From positions 1-64,000 of the forward strand of contig NZ_PIPY01000008.1 in the NCBI RefSeq assembly GCF_003987065.1: a stretch of DNA of 64,000 nt, read 5' to 3'. Shown one piece after another: positions 47,690-57,217 of this stretch; position 1 is the first letter of the stretch; every line of letters starts with the position of its first letter. A program made the translations under genes and the position numbers. The DNA comes from Pseudidiomarina insulisalsae (GTDB lineage Bacteria; Pseudomonadota; Gammaproteobacteria; Enterobacterales; Alteromonadaceae). Under the pieces are notes generated by a model. The model did no database searches, was not told the origin of the DNA, and saw only the letters and a list, made by a program, of their open reading frames with translations.

Positions 47690-49026
47690 GTCAACGTAAG
47701 TATTTTGGCACCGACGGCGTACGTGGTCGCGTCGGTGATTTTCCGATCACGCCCGATTTTGCAGTCAAGCTGGGCTGGGCTGCGGGCACGGTATTGTCGA
47801 AGTCAGGTAATCAACGGGTATTGGTCGGCAAAGACACCCGATTGTCTGGCTACATGTTAGAGTCAGCGCTGGAAGCGGGATTATTGTCCGCCGGTGTCAG
47901 CGTAGAGTTTCTGGGACCCATGCCAACGCCGGCGGTGGCCTATTTGACCCGTAACTTTCGTGCCGCTGCAGGTATTGTGATCAGCGCCTCGCACAACCCC
48001 TATTATGATAATGGCATTAAATTCTTCTCTGATTCGGGCAGTAAGTTGCCAGACGCAGTAGAGAGCGAAATTGAGCGTTTGCTTGATGAAGAACTTGTCT
48101 GTGTACCCTCCGAGCAGATGGGGCGGGCGAGCCGCATTGACGATGCGCCTGGCCGTTATATCGAATTTTGTAAAAGCGCATTCCCTTCTGAGCTGTCACT
48201 GACCGGGCTGAAAATTGTGGTCGATTGCGCGCATGGCGCAACCTACCATATTGCGCCTGATGTACTGCGCGAGCTAGGTGCGAAAGTGATCGAAATTGGT
48301 ACGGCGCCAAACGGCATCAATATCAATGATAAATGTGGTGCGACCGATCTGGCTGCGCTACAGCAGGCGGTCGCAGCAAACTCCGCCGATTTAGGCTTTG
48401 CGCTCGATGGTGACGGTGACCGCATCATGCTGGTGACTGCTGACGGACGTGTGGTTGACGGCGATGATATTATTTATATTCTGGCCCGTGCGGCACAACA
48501 GGATGGTCTCTTACAAGGCGGTATCGTCGGTACGCTGATGTCCAATTTCGCGCTTGAGAAATTCTTCGCCGATCGCAATATTCCATTTGTTCGCGCCAAA
48601 GTGGGCGATCGCTATGTGATGGAAGAGCTGGTGAAACGCGACTGGAAAATTGGTGGCGAAAACTCGGGGCATATTATCAACCGCCAGTTTCATAGCACCG
48701 GTGATGGCATTATTGCCGGGTTGCAGGTATTAACCGCCATGCAACGTGAGCAATGCTCACTGGCTGAGCTGTTAAAGGGTTTTGAAAAGTACCCGCAGGC
48801 ACTGGTGAATGTGCGCTTTAAACCAGGCTCTGATCCGCTGAATGATGACGCTGTACAAGCCGCTGTGGCTGATGTCGAGCAGCGGCTTGGTGATGAGGGA
48901 CGCGTACTGTTGCGTAAATCAGGTACCGAACCCTTGATTCGGGTCATGGTGGAAGGGCGCGAAGTGCAGACCGTGAAGACGCTTGCGCAGCAAATTGCAG
49001 GTGAGGTTGAGGCGGCGGCGAATTAA
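47686..49026 (+). CDS. glmM: Phosphoglucosamine mutase GlmM
   Basis: Converts glucosamine-6-P to glucosamine-1-P for cell-wall precursors. 446 residues. The phosphoserine loop [16 protein letters not shown], metal-binding DGDGDR and sugar-binding GGENSGH are intact. The start is TTG 47686 (TTGA overlap with folP) with GGAG 7 bases upstream. folP-glmM is the usual pair. Confidence 0.97.
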   Translation: MSQRKYFGTDGVRGRVGDFPITPDFAVKLGWAAGTVLSKSGNQRVLVGKDTRLSGYMLESALEAGLLSAGVSVEFLGPMPTPAVAYLTRNFRAAAGIVISASHNPYYDNGIKFFSDSGSKLPDAVESEIERLLDEELVCVPSEQMGRASRIDDAPGRYIEFCKSAFPSELSLTGLKIVVDCAHGATYHIAPDVLRELGAKVIEIGTAPNGININDKCGATDLAALQQAVAANSADLGFALDGDGDRIMLVTADGRVVDGDDIIYILARAAQQDGLLQGGIVGTLMSNFALEKFFADRNIPFVRAKVGDRYVMEELVKRDWKIGGENSGHIINRQFHSTGDGIIAGLQVLTAMQREQCSLAELLKGFEKYPQALVNVRFKPGSDPLNDDAVQAAVADVEQRLGDEGRVLLRKSGTEPLIRVMVEGREVQTVKTLAQQIAGEVEAAAN

Positions 49027-49130
49027 TAAGCAGTCTCGCCGAATTATCGAATTCAGTACTTGTAAGTTAGCGGCAGGTTATGTAATATCTCGCCGCTCTT
49101 GAGGTAGCAACTTCTAACCAAGAGGCAAGC

Positions 49131-49907
49131 ATGCAACGGCAACCGTTAGTGATTGGCAACTGGAAAATGAACGGCTCTCGGCAGTTAGTTCAACAGTTAG
49201 CGACAACCTTACGCGACGCGTCAGAAATGTTAGGCGTGGTAAAAGTTGCGGTATGTCCGCCGGCGATTTTGTTACCCGCCTGGCAGCAGGAAGTGTTTTA
49301 CGACCAGGTGCACCTGGGTGCGCAGGACGTCAACGAACACGCAGCTGGCGCCCACACCGGCGAACATAGTCTTGATTTGCTGGTTGAAGCAGGCGCCGAC
49401 TACGTACTGGTGGGGCACTCTGAGCGCCGTCAGCACTATGGTGATACGGAACAGCGTATCCAGGCGAAAGTGGATGCCATACTTGGCCACACTGAGCAGA
49501 AATTAACCGCAGTCGTTTGTGTTGGTGAACACGAACAGGACCGCGAAGCAGGACACACCATGCAAGTGGTGCAAGGGCAGTTAGAACATGCCCTGGCGAA
49601 CGTAAGCGCAGCGCAGTTAATGCAGGTTGTGATTGCGTACGAGCCGGTTTGGGCAATAGGCACAGGCAAAACCGCCAGCCCTGCTCAGGCCCAGGAAGTC
49701 CATGCATTTATTCGACAGTGGTTGCAGCAACGTTACGATGCTGCGGCCGCGAGCGTACCACTGCTGTACGGTGGTAGCGTAAAGGCAGAAAATGCCGAAA
49801 CTTTGTTTGCAGAAGCAGATATAGATGGCGGCTTGATCGGCGGCGCTAGTTTAGAACCGCAAGGATTCCTTGCGATATGTCGCGCTGCACAGGCCGGGAG
49901 AAGCTAA
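49131..49907 (+). CDS. tpiA: Triosephosphate isomerase TpiA
   Basis: Interconverts dihydroxyacetone-P and glyceraldehyde-3-P. 258 residues. N-terminal GNWKMNG with the catalytic Lys, GHSERR with the His, AYEPVWAIGTGK with the catalytic Glu, and the LYGGSVK phosphate loop. AAGAGGC precedes the ATG. It sits between glmM and secG, the usual order in gammaproteobacteria. Confidence 0.98.
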   Translation: MQRQPLVIGNWKMNGSRQLVQQLATTLRDASEMLGVVKVAVCPPAILLPAWQQEVFYDQVHLGAQDVNEHAAGAHTGEHSLDLLVEAGADYVLVGHSERRQHYGDTEQRIQAKVDAILGHTEQKLTAVVCVGEHEQDREAGHTMQVVQGQLEHALANVSAAQLMQVVIAYEPVWAIGTGKTASPAQAQEVHAFIRQWLQQRYDAAAASVPLLYGGSVKAENAETLFAEADIDGGLIGGASLEPQGFLAICRAAQAGRS

Positions 49908-49909
49908 CT

Positions 49910-50257
49910 ATGTACGAATTTTTATTGATTGCGTATTTAATCGTTGCCATCGTGCTGATCGGTTTCATTATGATCCAGCAGGGTAAAGGCGCTGACATGG
50001 GCGCGTCATTTGGTGCTGGTTCATCAAATACCGTCTTTGGTTCAAGTGGCTCGGGCAACTTTCTGACCCGCACGACTGCGGTCATCGCGATCATCTTTTT
50101 TGTTCTGAGTCTGGTTTTAGGTAACCTTTCATCAGGCGTAGGCGAAGTGAAGAGTGAGTTCGAAACCATCGAAACACCAACGCCTGCTGCTGAAGAAGTT
50201 CCGGCAACGAATGAAGAAGTTCCGACTTCTTCAAATGATGTACCAGAGTCAAACTAA
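49910..50257 (+). CDS. secG: Preprotein translocase subunit SecG
   Basis: Small subunit of the SecYEG export channel. 115 residues: two membrane helices (about 3-22 and 55-72) with the conserved MIQQGKGADMGASFGAG loop between them, and an acidic Pro/Glu/Thr-rich tail. The ATG at 49910 is 2 bases after the tpiA stop and has GGAG upstream; an 11-codon longer reading would lie within tpiA. Confidence 0.95.
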   Translation: MYEFLLIAYLIVAIVLIGFIMIQQGKGADMGASFGAGSSNTVFGSSGSGNFLTRTTAVIAIIFFVLSLVLGNLSSGVGEVKSEFETIETPTPAAEEVPATNEEVPTSSNDVPESN

Positions 50258-50268
50258 GTAACCTTTTT

Positions 50269-50353
50269 GCGGATGTGGTGGAATTGGTAGACACGCTATC
50301 TTGAGGGGGTAGTGCCTTCGGGCGTGCGGGTTCAAGTCCCGCCATCCGCACCA
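50269..50353 (+). tRNA. leuU: tRNA-Leu (anticodon GAG)
   Basis: 85 bases with encoded CCA and the long variable arm expected for a leucine tRNA. The acceptor stem pairs GCGGATG with CATCCGC. Anticodon GAG is at 50303-50305. It lies 11 bases after secG, as leuU follows secG in E. coli, so it is probably processed from the secG transcript. Confidence 0.96.
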
Positions 50354-50419
50354 AATTTTGCAACCGAAAGCTGGTTGCGTTTCCTTCGGGAATCTTTATA
50401 ATATGGACACGTTTTCGGA

Positions 50420-50496
<77 letters not shown>

Positions 50497-50519
50497 TTTA
50501 ACAAAGGGTCCAGTGTTCT

Positions 50520-50548
50520 AAAAGCCCCGCAGCAGTTCGGGGCTTTTT
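50520..50548 (+). terminator. Terminator after tRNA-fMet
   Basis: AAAAGCCCCG (50520-50529) pairs with CGGGGCTTTT around an 8-base loop, followed by T. E. coli also has terminators between metY and rimP, with partial read-through. Confidence 0.88.
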
Positions 50549-50617
50549 ACTATGTGACCTCTGCTGCAATGCGGTTTTACTATCCCCGATAGTTGCTGAA
50601 TTAGCAGTCATAACACT

Positions 50618-50638
50618 GGGCGTTTACGCCCTTTTTTT
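50618..50638 (+). terminator. Terminator just before rimP
   Basis: GGGCG (50618-50622), loop TTTA, CGCCC (50627-50631), then seven T. It lies 19 bases before the rimP start, so it may work as an attenuator controlled by antitermination in this NusA-encoding operon. Confidence 0.8.
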
Positions 50639-50657
50639 GTTTCAGGAGTTCAGTAAT

Positions 50658-51116
50658 TTGGCACGTATTGAAGAACGCTTAGTCGCTATGTTGGAGCCAG
50701 CTGTGGCGGCATTAGGGTTTGAGTTATGGGGTGTGGAATTTGTCCGCGCCGGTAAACATTCAACTTTGCGCGTCTACATTGATCATGAAGATGGTATCAG
50801 TGTGGATGATTGCGCCGATGTCAGTCACCAAGTGAGCGCCTTGCTGGACGTCGAAGACCCGATTAGCAGCGAGTACTATTTAGAGGTTTCATCGCCGGGC
50901 ATGGAGCGTCCGTTTTTCAGTGCTGCTCAAATGCAGGACTACCTGGGTGAGACCGCTGCGGTTGAACTCACCATGGCACAGCAGAACAAACGTAAATTTA
51001 AAGGCGTGATCAAAACAGTTGATGGCGACCAGGTTGAATTCGAGGTTGATGGCGAGCCATTGAAGGTGAGCTATTCAACAGTTAAGAAAGCTCATTTAGT
51101 TCCTCAGTTTAACTAA
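50658..51116 (+). CDS. rimP: Ribosome maturation factor RimP
   Basis: Needed for 30S subunit maturation. 152 residues, two domains; the signature GFELWGVEFVRAGKHSTLRVYID, DCADVSHQVSALLDVEDPI and EVSSPGMERPF are present. I place the start at TTG 50658 with AGGAG 9 bases upstream; a TTG at 50637 lies within the terminator's T-run. First protein gene of the nusA operon. Confidence 0.94.
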   Translation: MARIEERLVAMLEPAVAALGFELWGVEFVRAGKHSTLRVYIDHEDGISVDDCADVSHQVSALLDVEDPISSEYYLEVSSPGMERPFFSAAQMQDYLGETAAVELTMAQQNKRKFKGVIKTVDGDQVEFEVDGEPLKVSYSTVKKAHLVPQFN

Positions 51117-51140
51117 GGATTGCGCAGGCGAGGCAAGATA

Positions 51141-52640
51141 ATGGCAAAAGAAATTTTATTAGTTGCAGAAGCTGTTTCGAATGAAAAAGATGTCTCTAAA
51201 GACAAAATCTTTGAAGCGCTGGAGTCTGCGCTGGCACATGCAACCAAGAAAAAATATGACGGCGATATCGACGTGCGCGTCAGCATCAACCGCCAGACCG
51301 GTGACTTTGACACCTTCCGTCGTTGGTTGGTAGTGGATGACGCCGAGCAACCGCTCGAGCATCCGTATCGCGAAATCAGTCTGGCGGCAGCGCAGTATGA
51401 AGATGCGAGTGTCGAGGCAGGCGATTATGTTGAAGAACAAATTGACTCCATTGAGTTCGACCGCATCACTACGCAAACCGCGAAGCAGGTTATCGTGCAG
51501 AAAGTTCGCGAAGCTGAGCGTGCGAAAGTGGTCGATGAATATCAGGATCAGGTCGGTGAGCTGGTCAGCGGTGTCGTTAAACGGGCCAACCGCGAACACG
51601 TGCTGCTGGACTTAGGTAATAACGCTGAAGCGATTATTTACCGTGAAGAAATGCTGCCACGCGAGTCAGTCCGAGTCGGTGACCGTGTGCGTGGTTTATT
51701 GTATGACGTGCGCCCGGAAGCGCGTGGTGCGCAGCTATTTGTCAGCCGTACCCACCCTGACTTCCTGGTCGAATTATTCCGCATTGAAGTGCCGGAAATC
51801 GGCGAAGAAATGATTGAAATTCGTGGTGCGGCACGTGATCCGGGTTCACGCGCGAAAATCGCAGTGAAAAGTAACGACCGTCGCATTGACCCGGTGGGTG
51901 CCTGCGTTGGTATGCGTGGCGCGCGGGTACAGGCAGTATCGGGTGAACTTGGTGGCGAGCGTGTTGATATTGTGCTGTGGGACGACAACCCGGCGCAGTT
52001 CGTTATCAATGCCATGGCACCTGCAGAAGTGGCCTCCATTGTGGTCGACGAAGACGCGCACACCATGGACATCGCCGTCGAAGAAGGCAACCTGGCGCAG
52101 GCCATCGGTAAAGCCGGACAGAACGTTCGTCTGGCGAGCCAGTTAACTGGCTGGCAGTTGAATGTCATGTCGGTCGACGAATTCACTGAGAAAAACGAAG
52201 CAGAGACGCAGCGCTTGCTGGATCTGTTTACCAAGCACCTGGATATTGACGAAGATTTCGCTGCTGTGCTGGTCGACGAAGGTTTCTCGTCGCTGGAAGA
52301 GATTGCCTACGTACCAATGGACGAGTTATTGGCCATTGAAGGTATGGACGAAGCTATTGTTGAAGAGCTTCGCAACCGCGCGCGTGCAGTTCTGACGACC
52401 AAAGCACTCGCCGACGAAGAGTCATTGGAAAGTGCAGAGCCGGACGAGAGCCTGTTGAATCTGGAAGGCTTGGACCGTCATTTGGCATATGTGTTGGCCA
52501 GCAAGGGTATTACTACGCTTGAAGACCTGGCCGAGCAGGGCATTGATGACCTTGCTGAAATTGAAGAGTTAACCGAACAACGAGCTGGTGAGCTAATTAT
52601 GCAGGCGCGTAATATTTGCTGGTTCGGTGACGAAGAATAG
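51141..52640 (+). CDS. nusA: Transcription termination/antitermination factor NusA
   Basis: Binds RNA polymerase and controls pausing, termination and antitermination. 499 residues, full gammaproteobacterial form: N-terminal polymerase-binding domain (1-130), S1 domain (135-200), two KH domains (205-345) with [17 protein letters not shown], and two acidic C-terminal AR repeats (about 365-420 and 440-495). The ATG at 51141 gives the normal [12 protein letters not shown]. It overlaps nothing; infB follows 22 bases after the stop. Confidence 0.97.
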   Translation: MAKEILLVAEAVSNEKDVSKDKIFEALESALAHATKKKYDGDIDVRVSINRQTGDFDTFRRWLVVDDAEQPLEHPYREISLAAAQYEDASVEAGDYVEEQIDSIEFDRITTQTAKQVIVQKVREAERAKVVDEYQDQVGELVSGVVKRANREHVLLDLGNNAEAIIYREEMLPRESVRVGDRVRGLLYDVRPEARGAQLFVSRTHPDFLVELFRIEVPEIGEEMIEIRGAARDPGSRAKIAVKSNDRRIDPVGACVGMRGARVQAVSGELGGERVDIVLWDDNPAQFVINAMAPAEVASIVVDEDAHTMDIAVEEGNLAQAIGKAGQNVRLASQLTGWQLNVMSVDEFTEKNEAETQRLLDLFTKHLDIDEDFAAVLVDEGFSSLEEIAYVPMDELLAIEGMDEAIVEELRNRARAVLTTKALADEESLESAEPDESLLNLEGLDRHLAYVLASKGITTLEDLAEQGIDDLAEIEELTEQRAGELIMQARNICWFGDEE

Positions 52641-52662
52641 ATCAACGGGGGTACGACGGACT

Positions 52663-55329
52663 ATGGAAGAAGTAACGCTGGATAAACTAGCTAAAGATGT
52701 AGGTACGACAGTTGATCGTTTAGTGACTCAGTTCGCTGAAGCTGGTATGAAAAAATCAGCCGGTGATACCGTTACTGAAGACGAAAAACAAGCGCTATTG
52801 GCGCACTTAAACAAGCAGCATGGCGGCAAAGGCCCACAAGAGCCGAGCAAGATGACGTTGAAGCGGAAAGAGAAAAGTACGCTGAGCATCGGCGGTGGCC
52901 CGAAAAGCAAGTCAGTGCAGGTTGAGGTACGCAAAAAACGTACTTACGTGAAACGTTCCGCCTTGGAAGAGCAGCAAAAAGCTGAGCAGGAAAAGGCCGA
53001 ACAGGAGCGTGTAGCTGCTGAAGCGAAGCGTAAAGAAGAAGAGGCCAAGGCGGCCGCTGAAGCGAAAGCGAAAGCTGAGAAAAAAGCAGCTGAAGAGAAG
53101 GCCAAGCAGGAAGCTGCGCGCAAAGAAAAAGAGAAAGCTAAAGCCAAAGCCGAAGCTGAGAAACGTGCGGCGATGACGCCAGAAGAGCGGCAAAAAGCAG
53201 ACGAAGCCAAAGCTGAAGCGGAGCGCTTACGTAAAGCACAGGAAGACGAAGCACGGAAGAAAGCCGAAGCGGAAGCGGCGCGTCAGGCCGAAGAAGCACG
53301 TAAACTGGCCGAAGAAAACGAAGCTCGCTGGCAGGAAGAAGAAGCCAAGCGTAAGCAGGCCGAACAGGAGGACGTACACTTTACGACCTCGCAGTACGCG
53401 CAGGAAGCGGAAGACGAGCAAGACGTTGATGAAGAGCGTCGCAACCGTAAAAAGCAGAAGCGTCGTCATAAAGATGATGAGCGTGAAGAAGCGCCGCGTC
53501 GTGAGAAGCGTCGTAAAGGCTCGAAGCGTTCGACGCTACAGCAGGCATTTACCAAGCCAGCTGCGCCGGTAGAGCGTGAGGTCAAAATTGGCGAAACCAT
53601 TACGGTAGGCGAACTGGCCAGCCGCATGGCGATTAAAGCCAGTGAAGTTATTAAGACCATGATGAAGATGGGCGAAATGGTGACCATCAACCAGGTACTG
53701 GATCAGGAAACTGCTTCGTTAGTGGTTGAAGAAATGGGCCATAAAGCACAGCTGGTCAGTGACAACGCGTTAGAGCAGGAAGTACTTGCCGAGCGTAACG
53801 AAGGTGAAGAGCGAGCCAAGACCGCACGCGCGCCGGTCGTTACCGTGATGGGTCACGTTGACCATGGTAAGACGTCACTGCTTGACCATATTCGTAAAGC
53901 CAAGGTCGCGGCGGGTGAAGCCGGCGGTATTACCCAGCATATCGGTGCTTATCACGTGGAAACAGATCACGGCATGATCACTTTCCTCGATACACCGGGA
54001 CACGCGGCATTTACTTCAATGCGGGCACGTGGTGCCAGCGCCACCGACATCGTTATTCTGGTGGTTGCAGCAGACGACGGCGTCATGCCGCAAACCATTG
54101 AGGCGATTCAGCACGCGAAAGCGGCTGGCGTACCTATTGTTGTGGCAATCAACAAAATGGACAAGCCGGAAGCTGATCCTGATCGGGTGAAGAACGAGCT
54201 GGCACAGCGTGATGTTATCCCGGAAGACTGGGGTGGCGACGTGCAGTTTGTGCCGGTATCGGCGCACAGTGGTCAGGGTATCGACGAGCTGCTGGAAGCC
54301 TTGTTGCTACAAGCTGAAGTACTTGACCTACAGGCCGTGGCTGACGGTATGGCACACGGTATCGTAATTGAATCACGGCTGGACAAGGGCCGTGGTCCGG
54401 TGGCATCTATCCTGGTTCAGGAAGGCACGTTACGGCAGGGCGATATCGTTCTGTGTGGTCTTGAGTACGGTCGTATTCGCGCCATGCGTGATGAGCTGGG
54501 TCGCGATATTAAAGAAGCGGGTCCGTCGATTCCGGTCGAGATTCTGGGCCTGTCAGGCGTACCACAGGCGGGTGATGAAGCAACGGTTGTTAAAGACGAG
54601 CGCAAAGCGCGTGAAGTTGCCAACTACCGTCAGGGTAAATACCGCGATGTGAAACTGGCGAAGCAGCAAAAAGCCAAGCTTGAGAACATGTTTGCCAACA
54701 TGCAGGAAGGCGATGTGAAAGAACTGAACATCGTTCTGAAGTCAGACGTTCAGGGTTCACTTGAAGCCATCGCTGACTCACTGCAGAAGCTCTCTACTGA
54801 TGAAGTTAAAGTGAATATCATTGGTAGCGGTGTCGGTGGTATTACCGAGACTGACGCGTCACTGGCAAGTGCTTCGAACGCCATTGTGGTAGGCTTTAAC
54901 GTGCGTGCCGATGCTTCTGCGAAGCGTGTCATTGAGCAGGAAAGCGTTGATTTGCGCTACTACAGCGTCATCTACGACCTGATCGATGAAGTTAAACAAG
55001 CGATGGGCGGTATGCTGGCACCTGAGTTCAAGCAGCAGATCATTGGTCTTGCCGAAGTTCGTGACGTATTCAAGTCACCGAAAATTGGCGCCATCGCGGG
55101 TTGTATGGTAACCGAGGGTGTAGTGAAACGTTCTGCACCGATTCGTGTTCTGCGTGACAATGTCGTTATTTTTGAAGGTGAGCTGGAATCACTGCGTCGC
55201 TTCAAAGATGACGTTCAGGAAGTTCGTGCAGGCATGGAGTGCGGTATCGGCGTGAAGAACTACAATGACGTTAAAGTTGGAGATCAGATTGAGGTCTTCG
55301 AAACTGTCCAGGTAGAACGGAGTCTGTAA
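52663..55329 (+). CDS. infB: Translation initiation factor IF-2
   Basis: GTPase that brings initiator tRNA to the ribosome. 888 residues: an N-terminal IF2N domain (1-55), a long charged Ala/Lys/Glu-rich linker (about 90-300), a second IF2N domain (about 310-360), and the G domain with GHVDHGKT at 397-404, DTPGHAAF and NKMD. The C-terminal domains end with [13 protein letters not shown]. The ATG at 52663 gives [13 protein letters not shown]; a longer reading overlaps nusA. Internal starts producing shorter IF-2 forms, as in E. coli, are possible but not resolved. Confidence 0.97.
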   Translation: MEEVTLDKLAKDVGTTVDRLVTQFAEAGMKKSAGDTVTEDEKQALLAHLNKQHGGKGPQEPSKMTLKRKEKSTLSIGGGPKSKSVQVEVRKKRTYVKRSALEEQQKAEQEKAEQERVAAEAKRKEEEAKAAAEAKAKAEKKAAEEKAKQEAARKEKEKAKAKAEAEKRAAMTPEERQKADEAKAEAERLRKAQEDEARKKAEAEAARQAEEARKLAEENEARWQEEEAKRKQAEQEDVHFTTSQYAQEAEDEQDVDEERRNRKKQKRRHKDDEREEAPRREKRRKGSKRSTLQQAFTKPAAPVEREVKIGETITVGELASRMAIKASEVIKTMMKMGEMVTINQVLDQETASLVVEEMGHKAQLVSDNALEQEVLAERNEGEERAKTARAPVVTVMGHVDHGKTSLLDHIRKAKVAAGEAGGITQHIGAYHVETDHGMITFLDTPGHAAFTSMRARGASATDIVILVVAADDGVMPQTIEAIQHAKAAGVPIVVAINKMDKPEADPDRVKNELAQRDVIPEDWGGDVQFVPVSAHSGQGIDELLEALLLQAEVLDLQAVADGMAHGIVIESRLDKGRGPVASILVQEGTLRQGDIVLCGLEYGRIRAMRDELGRDIKEAGPSIPVEILGLSGVPQAGDEATVVKDERKAREVANYRQGKYRDVKLAKQQKAKLENMFANMQEGDVKELNIVLKSDVQGSLEAIADSLQKLSTDEVKVNIIGSGVGGITETDASLASASNAIVVGFNVRADASAKRVIEQESVDLRYYSVIYDLIDEVKQAMGGMLAPEFKQQIIGLAEVRDVFKSPKIGAIAGCMVTEGVVKRSAPIRVLRDNVVIFEGELESLRRFKDDVQEVRAGMECGIGVKNYNDVKVGDQIEVFETVQVERSL

Positions 55330-55334
55330 AGCTT

Positions 55335-55736
55335 ATGGCGAAAGACTACAGCCGTACAGAACGTGTTGGGCAACAGTATCAGCGTGAAATCGCGCTGATA
55401 CTGCAACGCGAGATCAAAGACCCCCGGGTGTCAATGGTCACTGTTTCTGATGTTGAAGTGTCACGGGACCTGGCCTATGCCAAGGTATTTGTGACCTTCC
55501 TGCAGGACGACGAGCAACAGGTTAAACAGGGGCTCAAAGTCTTGAATGAGGCGGCGGGATTCATTCGCTCGTTGTTGGGCAAGCGCGTGCGCGCGCGCAT
55601 TGTGCCAGAGCTGCGTTTTGTACACGACAGCTCACTGAATGAAGGTATTCGCATGGCACGTCTGGTCGACGAAGCAATTCGTAAAGACAGCCAGCGTGGC
55701 AGCAACTCAGAACAGGATGATGACGGAGACGATTAA
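55335..55736 (+). CDS. rbfA: 30S ribosome-binding factor RbfA
   Basis: Cold-shock 30S assembly factor with a KH-like fold. 133 residues; [26 protein letters not shown] and VFVTFL are typical. It lies 5 bases after infB; its stop overlaps the truB start (TAATG). Confidence 0.96.
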   Translation: MAKDYSRTERVGQQYQREIALILQREIKDPRVSMVTVSDVEVSRDLAYAKVFVTFLQDDEQQVKQGLKVLNEAAGFIRSLLGKRVRARIVPELRFVHDSSLNEGIRMARLVDEAIRKDSQRGSNSEQDDDGDD

Positions 55737-56677
55737 TGGGACGACGTAAATCGGGTCGCGATATCAGCGGCGTGATTGTCTTAGATAAGCCTCTGGAACT
55801 TACCTCAAACGCCGCACTGCAAAAGGTGCGGCGTTTTTTTAATGCCCGCAAAGGCGGTCATACCGGAGCCCTGGATCCTTTAGCTACCGGCGTATTGCCG
55901 TTATGTTTCGGTGAAGCGACGAAACTTTCACATTTTGCGCTTGAGGCTGACAAAACCTACGTTGTCACCGCGCAATTAGGGGTTCGCACCACCACCAGTG
56001 ACGCCGAGGGCGAGATCGTTGAACAGCGCGACGTGGCGCTCGAGCGCACGGCCATAGAGGCCGCGGTCAAGCATTTCACCGGGCCACAGGCGCAGTCACC
56101 GTCGATGTTTTCGGCGCTGAAGCATGAAGGTCGCCCGCTGTATTACTATGCCCGCCAGGGCATTGAGGTACCACGCAAATCGCGCACTATTCATATTCAT
56201 CATATCGCCCTGCTGGCGTTTCATGGTGATCAGCTGACCCTTGAAGTTACGTGCTCCAAAGGCACCTATATCCGTACTCTGATTGATGACATGGGTCAGT
56301 TTCTGGGGTGCGGCGCGCATGTAACCGCGTTGCGCCGTACCTGGATAGAAGGTGTGAATGATGACATGGTAACCCTTGAGGAACTAGCTGAGCGCGCCGC
56401 ACAATGTGATCCTGAGCAGGGAGACTATGCCGCGCTTGATGCGCTGTTATTACCTTGTGATGCGGTGGTACAGCAAATTCCCGAGGTGCTGATTGCGGCA
56501 GCGGACGGACCACGCTTCAGTGCCGGGAATCCGGCGCAGCCCGTGAGCGGTGAGGTACAACCCGAGACCACTATTTTACGGGTGAAAACCGATAGTGATG
56601 GCGAGTTGCTGGGACTAGGTTATTGGCGTGACAATAAAATTGTACCCAAGCGCGTGCTTGGCATTGCTAAAAACTAG
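55736..56677 (+). CDS. truB: tRNA pseudouridine-55 synthase TruB
   Basis: Makes pseudouridine-55 in the T loop of tRNAs. 313 residues. The catalytic Asp is in GHTGALDPLATGVLP. TYVVTAQLG, the SKGTYIRTLIDDMG motif and a small C-terminal PUA-like domain are present. The rpsO promoter lies across its 3' end. Confidence 0.97.
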   Translation: MGRRKSGRDISGVIVLDKPLELTSNAALQKVRRFFNARKGGHTGALDPLATGVLPLCFGEATKLSHFALEADKTYVVTAQLGVRTTTSDAEGEIVEQRDVALERTAIEAAVKHFTGPQAQSPSMFSALKHEGRPLYYYARQGIEVPRKSRTIHIHHIALLAFHGDQLTLEVTCSKGTYIRTLIDDMGQFLGCGAHVTALRRTWIEGVNDDMVTLEELAERAAQCDPEQGDYAALDALLLPCDAVVQQIPEVLIAAADGPRFSAGNPAQPVSGEVQPETTILRVKTDSDGELLGLGYWRDNKIVPKRVLGIAKN

Positions 56678-56692
56678 GTGAGTCCGTATAAT
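56664..56692 (+). promoter_or_regulatory. rpsO promoter
   Basis: TTGCTA (56664-56669), 17 bases, then TATAAT (56687-56692): a strong sigma-70 promoter starting inside the end of truB, 68 bases before rpsO. E. coli rpsO also has its own promoter here. Confidence 0.8.
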
Positions 56693-56759
56693 ATCTGGCG
56701 ATCGCGTTGGTGCTGAATTAGTGATTGGCATCAACAGTTTTAACTACTAGGAGTAAGAT

Positions 56760-57029
56760 ATGTCACTAACTGCGGCACAAAAAGCTGAAATCGTTAAAGA
56801 TTATGGTCAAGGCGAAAACGACACTGGTTCACCAGAAGTACAAATCGCTTTGTTAACTGCTAACATTAACGAACTGCAAAGCCACTTTAAAGAACACGCG
56901 AAAGATCACCACTCACGTCGTGGTCTGTTGCGCATGGTAAGCCAGCGTCGTAAATTGCTGGACTACCTGAAGCGTAAAGACAATCAGCGTTATGCAACTC
57001 TGATTGAGCGACTCGGTTTACGTCGCTAA
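56760..57029 (+). CDS. rpsO: 30S ribosomal protein S15
   Basis: Primary 16S rRNA-binding protein. 89 residues, exact family size; [21 protein letters not shown] and [26 protein letters not shown] are present. TAGGAGT precedes the ATG. E. coli rpsO mRNA has a pseudoknot that S15 binds for autoregulation; the leader here is long enough but I could not establish a matching fold. A strong terminator follows. Confidence 0.98.
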   Translation: MSLTAAQKAEIVKDYGQGENDTGSPEVQIALLTANINELQSHFKEHAKDHHSRRGLLRMVSQRRKLLDYLKRKDNQRYATLIERLGLRR

Positions 57030-57038
57030 GCAATGTTC

Positions 57039-57067
57039 AAAAAAGGGGGCCGCAAGGCCCCTTTTTT
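57039..57067 (+). terminator. Terminator after rpsO
   Basis: A run of A, then GGGGGCC (57045-57051), loop GCAA, GGCCCC (57056-57061) and six T. A strong rho-independent terminator, as found between rpsO and pnp in E. coli. Confidence 0.93.
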
Positions 57068-57085
57068 CTTAACAAACAGCAAACG

Positions 57086-57178
57086 CGTTATTGGTTATTA
57101 GTTATTGGATATTGGTTGATGTCCCAAACTGAGAAGCCGAGCTAATAACTAATATCCAATAACGAATATCCGATAACG
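57086..57178 (+). promoter_or_regulatory. 33-bp hairpin in pnp leader, built from ATCCAATAACG-type repeats
   Basis: 57086-57118 pairs with 57146-57178 over 33 positions with only two mismatches (95/69 and 100/64 within 571xx/570xx numbering) and three G-U pairs; the 27-base loop is 57119-57145. Arms consist of GTTATTGG and ATATT units. In E. coli the pnp leader forms an RNase III-cleaved hairpin through which PNPase represses its own mRNA. This structure is well placed to do the same, although its sequence resembles a dispersed repeat also seen near 35700. Confidence 0.8.
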
Positions 57179-57217
57179 GTTTAGATTTTAAAGAGAAGAG
57201 TAGGAAAGGAAAAAAAC

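Noticed and set aside
52912-53210. Minus-strand Phe/Leu-rich and Ala/Ser-rich frames opposite infB
   Set aside because: They mirror the Ala/Lys/Glu-rich linker of IF-2 and lack any start signals.
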